This document shows, piece after piece, positions 54,311 to 64,000 of a stretch of DNA of 64,000 nucleotides. Made by a program: the position numbers and the translations under genes. The notes below the pieces were generated by a model, which had not been told where the DNA came from, did not search any database, and was given only the letters and a program-made list of their open reading frames with translations. Source of the DNA: Sipunculus nudus (Eukaryota > Annelida > Sipuncula > Golfingiida > Sipunculidae). Position 1 is the first letter of the stretch. Every line of letters begins with the position of its first letter. Location: NCBI GenBank assembly GCA_026874595.1, contig CM049309.1:4192076-4256075 (forward strand), read 5' to 3'.

Positions 54311-57300
54311 GGCTACTGTCAGCCAAAACAAAATTTAACGGCCCGAATATAGAATCCTGATTTCATTTACAACATGGGTCTAAACTGACTTGACGGTCTC
54401 ATATTAGTAGTACTCAACATATGCCATGATATGCCTGATGATATGATATCGACATGATTCGTACTTCTCCATTACACGATTCCTAAAACATTACATCCTT
54501 CCGTATACACCCATAACCTGGTCCATGTAGACTGGATTCTATACTCGCTACAATTTAACAACTTGAAAGCTCAGGCTAACTGGGCTGTTAAAAAGTGTTA
54601 TGCGTTTTTCTGGCAACTGATACATGGCTACAAGTGTCTTAACCCTTTACTGTGTACATTTATTTTAGATTTCTGACAAATTCTGACACTATTTATTTTT
54701 ACACTAACAGCCACATCTTTTCAAGCTTTTTTTGTATCTTCATCAAATTTTCAACAGTTCCAACTATGAGGGTTTGCTGAAGATTATTGAAAATCATTGA
54801 AACTTAGAAATAATATGCAATATTTTTGTCCTGAAAGAATCTATACATATCATGGCATTCTAGTTGCCCATTTAGAGTGCTCTTTAGTGGCTTGTAAACA
54901 GTAACGGGTTAATGTCATATTAGGTCGATGAAGCGGGAACATAGTGGATGTGTAATGACCTATTATTTAATAAGAGTAAAGCAAGGGAGGACATAGTCTG
55001 TGACAGTGTGTGTGTGAAAGTCTGCGTGTGAAATTAGGAGTGGAGAAGGAATGATGGAGGAGGAATCCCCTCCCTCTCCTTAATATCGCTCACTTTGACT
55101 TTTTATACGTTTTCCCAGCTTTCTCGACATCTTTCATTGTGCACAAGTCAACTCCTGGTAACACACACACATCGTCTGAAAGATCCTAATGATTTGCTCC
55201 CTTGACGTCTGAATCGTATCAGTTTTTGTATCGTTTTATCTGCCTTTCGTCGGTACGGAGGGAAACCCCTTTAGTATACTAACCTCCCGCCAGATGTCAC
55301 TGCCCCACGTCGAGGGGCGTGTGCAGAGGAAGCACGCTGCGCAAGAATACGACTCTGTTGGTTAGGGATTGTTGGTAAAAAAATATTTTACCAACAATGC
55401 ACTGGGGTTTCTAAATTCACTAGTATCATATATAAATGTAGTAAAGAAGGTAATGTAGTCCATTAGAGTGGATTGAACATATAAGTTGTTTCAAGGTAGG
55501 CTAAATTACATAAACCTTGAACGTTTTGTTGTAAGGACTAAATGGAATACGCCTAAGTTATATTTGGCATGCATTCGCATACGCAATGTTGACGGAAGGC
55601 ATTTTTTCATATTAAATTTTAGTCCCGGCTGTCCGCACAATGCCGAACTGAATGACGGTCGTTCAGAGTAGAAACGACCTCTGGCTTTTTGAGTATAAGC
55701 GACCTCTGTCTTGGGTTTGCATTGAAAGATTTTTGCAATTACCTGCACTTATAAACGTTACACATCTCGAGAAATCTTTTGAAATTGGCCCATTTCTTTG
55801 CTTCCAGCGGTATCGTTTGAATATATGATCACCAAGAATTCCCCCGTCACAGATTTATATTTTAGTTGTGACCGTGACAAGTTTAAGCAATAATAAATTG
55901 TCCTTGTCTGGTTATAATTTTATATATAATGATAATTGATGACATACTAAGAGAGTCTTTTTTCGTTTGGTGTTCTGCTGATACGTACGTAGATAATATA
56001 AGGAATAGTTTAGGTCCAGTCACGTTTTCACCTTCTGCATGTTTGATCGACTGTTCTTAGAGGCCGGTAATTGCTTTCCGTCAGTTTTGGATGAGTGAGC
56101 TTGTAAATTTCGTGGCAATGGGTATCAGCAGGATATCCAGGGATTCTCAGGCTCCTTGAGTTGCAAACTGCTCGTTTGTTCATACATTGACTGGCAGTCA
56201 GAAGGCTATATTATCAAATAAGATAGGTCGTGTGTATCCGTCATGACATGCACATAAAGAAATAATAATATATGTAATATTTAGGGAAGAAAGTTTAGTC
56301 AGAATTATGCCTGTTGCTAACAAGCCCCTCACCAATTTAATTAATAAGACTAAATTGATTTAATTTGTGTATTTTTTTCCTGATTCCAGTGATATATTTC
56401 ATACTTTTACTATATATCGTGTACGTTTTATTGATTGAAATATAATGTTCAGATTCATATCGAAGCCGCATTGCAGTGATGGGAAATTATATCTTTACCC
56501 ACAGAGAACAGCAGAGTCCTACCTTTGTAAGTACGATATTTCACAGTGTACACTGGTGAAACAGATAACGGTACCAAAAAATGCACATCAAGAGAAGTTG
56601 GAAATTTAACTTTTTAATACTCAACGAGATACGTTTTTTAGATCTATATTTAATCCACTGTAGTAGCACTGAACACATCAAGCATCAGTCATATAGCACA
56701 CTGTTATACTTTATTCTCTAATTACTCCCATTTTAGGGGGTGAAATTTCTACAAGGAATTCACACGTTAACTTTACAGAATAGTGTCATTCATGGCCACT
56801 AGATGGCAGGTCCGATCAACACTTGTAAATCCCAAGAAGAAAAACTGTGAAAACACTGTACGTTGTATATTTTAAAAGCAACAAATTGAAATTTGTTTTT
56901 ATATGCTACGCAAGTACGCGACCGTCTGGCTGTTTACAAAACCATTGATCCAACATACTTTGGGCAAATACAACACACAGGATAAACAGCTTACAAAATA
57001 TTGGCACTGCACCTGAGAGTCGATAAGTAAGGTTGAATGAGGCGTAGGCCAAGATGTCCCCGGTCCTTACTTTGGATGTAAAGAAGACAGAAAAAGCCTA
57101 TGACAAAAGACCACGTAATACATGACCAAGGGAAGATAATTTTGAACACACCTCAATTAATCCTTGGAAATTGTTTGATTTGGTTATCGAAAACAAATCT
57201 GGTAACATGGAACACGCAGAGCGATGGCCGACATAGCGCGCCCGGTCTCATTGACACATCATATATGATATAATGCCAGTAAGCGATGCCGCTAGCGTAT

Positions 57301-58643
57301 GCACGCGTACATTAAATACTGCTGAACTATGCATGAGTGGGAACAGGCGTGACAGCAGTCACAGAACCATTTAATGGTGATACCTAGCGGCACCTATCAG
57401 CGAACACTAACACTGAGTGTTCGGGTCTGGTTCTTAGGCATAGAACCTAACAACGAGGTCCCTGTGGTATTCCCTGGTTATGTCTCAGACAACTGGGGGG
57501 AGGGGGACGCAAGGGGGGAGGAGGGGGACGCAATATTGGCTCATTTGCCCCTAACACGAAGGACGTGCAGTGCGCATGCTCGTTGCAAAAATAGATTTAT
57601 TGAGCTTGCAGCTTTTATCTATTATTTCTAAAGACCAGTGGATGCATGATCATGTCAAGTGGATTGACAATGTAGAAGTGGTTGACTTTGATTACAGAGC
57701 CATTGCGGCCCTGTGACAATAGTCTCTGACCAGTAACAGAGTGCATTTACATGTTGGATGGAGGGCCGCATTATATAGCTCTGTGAGAAAGCAAGTATTT
57801 TCGTTATATTTGACGCCTAATGACTTACAGGTACGCAGTCACTTAAAATAAACCAGACCAATCGTAAAATGTGTCTGTGTATAGAGATGTATATATAAGA
57901 GGTAGATGTACACTTTGGTTCGTTAGCTCACAATTATTTTGTGTTAATTCATCACACGTAAATGTTAAGATTACCGACAGTTTACAACGTGATGGATGAC
58001 TGTTGCAGTGCGTTCTCTCCTATGTGATGTGTCTCAAGTACAATCTGAAAATACCAGCGTACTGAGTCATGCCTCTCCGCAGGCCCCAGAATTCTCTACT
58101 GATATAGATCTGTATGTAAACAACTTTATGTAAAAAAGCTTTTCGATTAAAATTGTGTGGTGTTTAAGATTACATAAAAACATATTTTGGTGATAATATG
58201 TGAAACAACATAATATATTTTTCATTCAAAGCAAGGCTTTTATACCATTGTTACAAAGACAGAAAGACAGGGCGATTTTTTGTCCGGAGCAGATGTCGTT
58301 CCACTCATTGGTATTATGGACATTGTTTGTTTAGCCGGTAACAATACGTGAACCTTTGATTAGAGGATCTTTTTTTCTTGGGGGGGGGGGGGGGTTATCC
58401 TACAGTCGCACGACCCACACATCTTGTTTTATCTGTAAACGGTGAAAATGTCGTCGCATTCATTTATACAACTTCCACTGCTACAAGAACGGTTATTACT
58501 CGAAACTCGTTGTTACGTCTACAAATTACCTAACAGTAAATGTCAATTAATACTGTCCAAATTGAAACAGTCTTGATCAGGACATTCTTACTGTATTGGT
58601 AATAATCTGACCTGATAAGTGATGTTATATATTCGTTTATATA

Positions 58644-58684
<41 letters not shown>

Positions 58685-59820
58685 GTATATAACATATAAT
58701 ATATATATATGTTATTTTTTGTTATATATACTTGGTTATATTTCATTGGTTATATATAATTGGTTATATAAAATTGGTTATATATACATAATTAGGGGGA
58801 TATCATTATGAAATAATCACATGTTATTGTATTCGCCAAGGAGACTATGCTTTCACCCGTTTTAGTTTTAAACAGGATTACACACACAAAAAAACTGAAC
58901 CAATTTCACCGGGAAAACCATGAAAACCCCCATTGAATTCTGGGGGCGGATCTCGTTAAAAGGGTGGATCCAGTGAGAATGTCTCGTAAAAGTACACGTC
59001 CTCCTGATTACCATTCTAGATGCCAACAGCAATGACATGTTCTTCCAAAATTTAATTGATAACATACATTTCAAATAGTGCCTTGCTTTTCTGACAAAAT
59101 ATATGAACTAAATCTCTTACTGCCTGCTAGCAAGATCATTAGGCTTATATAAATCATTTGTGTTCGTTTTAAATTGGCAAAACAATTTGGCAATATTAGT
59201 ATCTAGACTGCTCAGTCACGGAGAGCACTTTTAAGGTTGTACAGATCTAACCCAGCCCCGGGATATAGAAACATCTGTTAATAATCTTAAAGACAGGGAC
59301 TTTGCATGCACTTCTCATTTACAGTTGTCAAGGCAACAGACAACTCCTAGGTTGCCCGGGGGACTGTCATCCAGTTTTATCCAACAGATGATGGATCTGT
59401 GCAAGCGGCCATGCTGATGACGTCATCATCTCACTCATGTTTATGAGTGGAGAATATAGGCCCTACATTTAAAAATTACCCGAAAGGGATAAACTTGTTC
59501 ATCCCCACATACACTTTGATCGCACAAATATCAGATATTAATTTCCAGTAAAATATGTATATATTGATATATGTATATATATATATTTATATATATTATT
59601 ATTATTATAAATATTATTTACCTAGGGACGTCTTCATGTGTGTGTGTGGGGGGGGGGGGGGGGGTTGCAAAAAGGCGATGCTAATAAACCCAATGGCCGA
59701 GGATAATTTATGTAATCCATGCATATACGTTTGAGTATGTGAGCATATATCTGTTAATTTTAGAACCATAAGTTCCTCCTAGATAAAAGTTTTGCTTCTA
59801 TGAATTGTAAAGGTAAAATA
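54311..59820. other. No gene recognised; moderately higher CpG
   Basis: CpG and mixed-composition sequence increase from about 55 kb (for example 57.2-57.55 kb, GCGCGCCCGG). Contains a G15 run (58380) and (TA)n at 58649-58710, with TTGGTTATATATA repeats near 58.73-58.79 kb. 57.92-58.05 kb has words shared with 29.0-29.1 kb (TTTTGTGTTAATTC, GATGGATGACTGTTGCAGTG), i.e. an old repeat pair. No exon with splice sites could be defended. Confidence 0.45.
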
Positions 59821-59829
59821 ACCTAGTGT

Positions 59830-59877
<48 letters not shown>

Positions 59878-59941
59878 GCCCCTATATATATAGGCATATA
59901 TATAGGCATATATACAGGCATATATATTTATATATATAGGC

Positions 59942-59995
<54 letters not shown>
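59821..59995. repeat. Compound (CA)n(TA)n microsatellite
   Basis: (CA)n passes into (TA)n, then three or four TATATAGGCA units, then a second long (TA)n. A G17 run lies 160 bp upstream (59648-59664). Confidence 0.9.
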
Positions 59996-60139
59996 CAATA
60001 AAATATCATGACACAGTGTTCGACCTTTTAATATTTGATGTATATAAATATTTGAAGCTTTAGCTACTTCTTAATAATCTAGAAGTTTTAATCACCTCAT
60101 TAGTAAATATGACCTATTCACGCAGTAATACGCACAGTA

Positions 60140-60660
60140 GATAACACGTGATCATGAGTGATCATGTGACCTGTGTGCTGCTTCACTCGGTCCAATAAGT
60201 CCGTGACCTGAGTAATACAGCATGGCGGGTGTGTTATGGCTACCATTTACAGACTAGCTTTATATTATCTCTTGTTTACAATATTTCACCTTCAATGGCG
60301 CATTCACCATAACCGTATCCTATAAATCTTTTCTCTCGCCATTATTTTTTTCTCTCGGCCCAATGGGCTTTCTCCGTAAACCTCAAGTGTAGTCTGGCGT
60401 TGCGGAAAACAACCGACTCGAATCAAACATGGCCGAGTAAATCATAGTCACGAGCTGTACGTGCCTGAATAGATGATCAGAAAACACATGGTCACATTAA
60501 CGGGGAGATTTTCCTTAGAATCAAAACTGTAATTTAACACCTATACGTGAGGTCTGTTAGACCTGTCTGGTCATAATTAATTGTTGCAACAAGACGCTTT
60601 TGTTGGGTTCCTATTCTCGGAGTTTACATCGCGCGATTTGCACCTTTTCAGTATTCCACC
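60140..60660. promoter_or_regulatory. Promoter-like CpG-rich segment with YY1-type words
   Basis: Higher CpG than most of the window. AAACATGGCCGAG (plus) and AATAATGGCGAGAG (minus) both fit the YY1 consensus AAnATGGC, and ATGGCGGG lies at 60222. CCAAT words occur at 60192 (GGTCCAATAAG) and 60359 (GGCCCAATGGG). It could be the start region of the minus-strand LRRC41-like gene, about 18.5 kb upstream of its first recognised exon, or of a plus-strand neighbour. No first exon was proven. Confidence 0.3.
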
Positions 60661-61406
60661 ATTGTTCCAGTTTCGAAATCTCACCATATTAAAAACTAAC
60701 ATAAATGTAAACTATCATAATATAAATAAAATAGAATGTATGTAAAATCTTAATTATTGGACGGCATGGAACAACCTAAAATATTCGTTCATTAATGGCA
60801 GATAGGCCTAATTTGAAGATCTGATATCATTTATAGAAACAGTCTTTGATCGAACACAAGATCTACTATTTTTTTATATTCAATATTAATATTTTACATT
60901 TCGACTTATCTTCCCCGCTTACTACGGTTGTATTTTCGCGATCAGTCTTCGTTCGTAATTATCGCTAAATTGAAACCATCGCGAATAGAAGGCAACCACA
61001 GTAAAATAATCACGTAATTCTATGCATGGGTTTAAGAATTCCATACTTTCTGTCTGTCTGATGAAAAAGATTAATCCCTGGTAATTTGTACCTGACAAGG
61101 TCAATCGTTGCAGGGATTGGAGGGGGGGGGGGCAACTTCTCATTTGCATATTTGTATACGTTACATTTGAGGTCTCATTGGTAATTGTTGCTAACATTGG
61201 TTTGGCGGGGAGATTGCTCTGAAGACTGAAGACTGAAGACTGAAGACCAAAACAATTGATGACGTCACTGGAAAACCTCATTTTAGCTGGACAGTGACAC
61301 AGCCTATATAGGCCTGACCGCAAAAGATACCAATCTTTGGTGCATGACAGATATAGATGAGGTCCAATAAGTAATATAGCTTTCCATTCTATGGATTACG
61401 ATAAAC
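60661..61406. other. No gene recognised
   Basis: AT-rich at first, with a G11 run (61122) and four GAAGACT heptamers (61219-61247). A 133-codon minus-strand frame runs through it without similarity to anything I know. Confidence 0.5.
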
Positions 61407-62770
61407 TGAGGCTGACCAGGGCTTGTGGGCAGATCAAGGATGTGTGTACAGATCGCGATGTACTGAGACTGACCAGGGCTTGTGGACAGATCAAGGATGT
61501 GTGTACAGATCGCGATGTACTGAGACTGACCAGGGCTTGTGGGCAGATCAAGGATGTGTGTACAGATCGCGATGTACTGAGACTGACCAGGGCTTGTGGG
61601 CAAATCAAGGATGTGTGTACAGATCGCGATGTACTGAGACTGACCAGGGCTTGTGGGCAGATCAAGGATGTGTGTACAGATCGCGATGTACTGAGACTGA
61701 CCAGGGCTTGTGGGCAAATCAAGGATGTGTGTACAGATCGCGATGTACTGAGACTGACCAGGGCTTGTGGGCAGATCAAGGATGTGTGTACAGATCGCGA
61801 TGTACTGAGACTGACCAGGGCTTGTGGGCAGATCAAGGATGTGTGTACAGATCGCGATGTACTGAGACTGACCAGGGCTTGTGGGCAGATCAAGGATGTG
61901 TGTACAGATCGCGATGTACTGAGACTGACCAGGGCTTGTGGGCAGATCAAGGATATGTGTACAGATCGCGATGTACTGAGACTGACAAGGGCTTGTGGGC
62001 AAATCAAGGATGTGTGTACAGATCGCGATGTACTGAGACTGACCAGGGCTTGTGGGCAGATCAAGGATGTGTGTATAGATCGCGATGTACTGAGACTGAC
62101 CAGGGCTTGTGGACAGATCAAGGATGTGTGTACAGATCGCGATGTACTGAGACAGGGCTTGTGGACAGATCAAGGATGTGTGTACAGATCGCGATGTACT
62201 GACACTGACCAGGGCTTGTGGGCAGATGAAGGATGTGTGCACAGATCGCGATGTACTGAGACTGACCAGGGCTTGTGGGCAGATCAAGGTCGTATGTACA
62301 GATCGCGATGTACTGAGACTGACCAGGGCTTGTGGGCAGATCAAGGATGTGTGTACAGATCGCGATGTACTGAGACTGACCAAGGCTTGTGGGCAGATCA
62401 AGGATGTGTGTACAGATCGCGATGTACTGAGATTGACCAGGGCTTGTGGGCAGATCAAGGATGTGTTTACAGATCGCGATGTACTGAGACTGACCAGGGC
62501 TTGTGGGCAGATCAAGGATGTGTGTACAGATCGCGATGTACTGAGACTGACCAGGGCTTGTGGGCAGATCAAGGATGTGTGTACAGATCGCGATGTACTG
62601 AGACTGACCAGGGCTTGTGGACAGATCAAGGATGTGTGTACAGATCGCGATGTACTGAGACTGACCAGGGCTTGTGGACAGATCAAGGATGTGTGTACAG
62701 ATCGCGATGTCATGAGGCTGATCAGGACGAGTGGGCAGATCAAGGCGTGTGGGCAGATCGCGATATGTAG
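61407..62770. repeat. 57-bp minisatellite, about 24 copies
   Basis: Unit words in order are ACTGACCAGGGCTTGTGGGC, AGATCAAGGATGTGTGTACA and GATCGCGATGTACTGAG, 57 bp in all. Because 57 is a multiple of 3 and the unit lacks stops in several frames, long frames exist on both strands (459 codons on plus, 532 on minus), each a repeat of 19 residues. A 5-bp deletion near 62.15 kb shifts frames without consequence. Variation is limited to a few positions (GGGCAGATC, GGACAGATC, GGGCAAATC); the right end (62.70-62.84 kb) is degenerate. Best read as a non-coding minisatellite. Confidence 0.9.
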
Positions 62771-62849
62771 GGGCTTACCGGGGCGTGTGTGCAGATCGCC
62801 ATGTTCTGAGACTGACCAGGGCGTGTGTACAGAACAAGTGTATGTGTGA

Positions 62850-63030
62850 AGTAGGGCCCTGCGCGGAGCGAGTTTTGACCCGCAGCCCGTGGGGGCAAGC
62901 AACCCGCGGGCCCCCGCATAGGATTCTTTGCGGGGTGGGGAGGGCTACATCTAAGAAAGTGCGGGGCGGTGCGGGGCGGGCCGAAATAAAGTCTGTGCGG
63001 GGCGGGCTGCGGGTTGATGACCTGGCAATT
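62850..63030. repeat. GC-rich GCGGGGCGG repeat segment
   Basis: TAGGGCCCTGCGCGGAGCGA opens about 170 bp of very GC-rich sequence with GTGCGGGGCGGTGCGGGGCG and GCGGGCTGCGGGTTG, abutting the minisatellite. Composition is far from the local average. It may be part of a transposon end (TAGGGCCCTGC resembles a hAT-type terminus), but no partner end was found. Confidence 0.5.
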
Positions 63031-64000
63031 CTGTAGAATATGAATATAAAATCTGAATTAAAAAAATTAATTGAGGACACTGATATTTTTGCATAAAATG
63101 ATTTCGGGTTTTGTAAAATAGTAATATGAAAAGAAAAAAATTGATAAATTTTTAATTTATTCCTGGTAACCCCTTAGACTGACTGACAGTTGTAACAAAA
63201 ATATGCAAATGTGTCTTTTCTAAGATAACGTCAATTTGTTATACAAAAATAGATGATGCATCATTAATCTGAATTCTAGATTTTAAACAACTGCCTTGCA
63301 ATGGAAGCTGGTCATAACTTTGTATAAAGTTACCTGGCCTGATGTTGTATATGGACTGTAACACTGTCCTTGTGTTAGGTCTCATATATTACATTATATG
63401 GCTGGGAGTGAAGCAAGGGCTTGATTACCTTTGATCTTGTAATAGACAGTGTGTGGCTACAGCTGGCTTTATAGGTAACTAAACTGACCTAGAACTGCAC
63501 AAAGCCTAAGGTGGACTACTTATCTAATTGTAACTCCATGTGCTGTCTAATTGTAACTGATATTGACCACTGGCTGGTCAAATCCCGGTTTAGGCACTGC
63601 GTAATGTGGTGATGACTGCTATAACATACACCGGTCTGGTCATGTCTACCTCAATGTACATCCTGCACCTAAAGCCACATGGGTCAGATTACTCCTTTAC
63701 TCCCTTGACCTGATTAGTCTCAGTTTCAGCTAATTAGCAGATTATGACTGAAAAGATTTTAACCAGCAACACATCTCAGTAGTTTGATGGCTTGTGATTA
63801 GCCAATATTATTCCTAAGGGTAACTTTGGGTTCACATACTTTGAAGAAATTTAATTTTTTTCTTTACCTTTTTATAAATTTAAGTAGAAACAGACACAAT
63901 AAACCAAAAGTTTTTTTCCACTGTAAAATATGAAAACATATTAAAGGTATGTTAAATTATTATGTATATATCAAACTCTTACCATTCAAACATGTCTTTA
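63031..64000. other. No feature recognised
   Basis: AT-rich sequence; no repeats, exons or terminal motifs could be supported. Confidence 0.6.

Noticed and set aside
57222-57270. Short frame ATGGCCGACATAGCGCGC in CpG-rich DNA
   Set aside because: Stops after 14 codons without a convincing donor.
60222-60260. Plus-strand start exon ATGGCGG|GTGTGT
   Set aside because: Only three codons before a possible donor and no matching downstream exon was found.
60499-60515. NF-kB-like site in GGGGAGATTTTCC
   Set aside because: Spacing between the half-sites does not fit the 10-11 bp consensus.
61407-62770. CRISPR-like look of the regular 57-bp array
   Set aside because: No unique spacers, and the surrounding DNA is clearly from an animal genome.
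61304-62902. Long open frames (up to 532 codons) as protein genes
   Set aside because: They are the 57-bp minisatellite read in different frames on both strands; a 5-bp deletion shifts frames freely and there is no splice or start context.

Overview
The window reads as nuclear DNA of an invertebrate animal, most likely a mollusc and probably a bivalve. The evidence is AT-rich sequence, GT-AG introns up to about 21 kb, tRNA-derived SINEs, a decayed LINE, many (TA)n and poly-G/poly-C tracts, and abundant non-autonomous elements with tandem cores and (GACGGACA)n-type microsatellites, like the pearl/Helentron-associated elements known from bivalves. The species call is an inference; no marker gene fixes it. 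Nothing bacterial or viral is seen.

One protein-coding gene is supported. It is an LRRC41 (MUF1)-like gene on the minus strand, running from 41792 down to 2840 and open at both ends. Eleven exons were assembled by eye from phase-compatible splice sites (1953 coding nt, about 651 residues). From N to C terminus they give a BC-box/cullin-box segment, a W-R rich segment, a long central exon with a hydrophobic stretch, a CxxC pair and an acidic linker, then leucine-rich repeat exons. The first coding exon (above 41792) and the last exon(s) (below 2840) were not found. LRRC41 is a substrate receptor of an Elongin B/C-cullin ubiquitin ligase.

Layout. 1-2839: 3' intron sequence with an NFI-type palindrome. 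2840-8641: two LRR exons. 8642-29942: a 21 kb intron packed with mobile elements, including a SINE at 11.5-11.8 kb, Helentron-like elements at 12.3, 19.7-22.3 (a third element nested inside), 23.5-24.5 and 26.2-27.0 kb, and a 31-bp array split by an insertion. 29943-41792: nine further exons. Their introns hold two related SINEs, a LINE fragment, a CpG-rich TTAA-flanked MITE and a 1.4 kb minisatellite made of copies of an exon end plus its splice donor. 41793-64000: upstream or first-intron sequence with three more Helentron-like elements, an array of nuclear-receptor-type AGGTCA half-sites, an 84-bp inverted-repeat element, a CpG-rich promoter-like segment near 60.2-60.6 kb and a 57-bp minisatellite at 61.4-62.8 kb.

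The strongest new observations are three. First, the LRRC41 intronic minisatellite repeats a real 5' splice site 20 or more times, next to a partial exon copy whose donor is mutated. Second, Helentron-like families here share one architecture: AACTAG/AACAAGG 5' end, subterminal inverted repeat, tandem core, tetranucleotide tract, 3' hairpin, TAAAA. Third, one such element has been expanded into about nine regularly spaced DR1-like nuclear-receptor sites.
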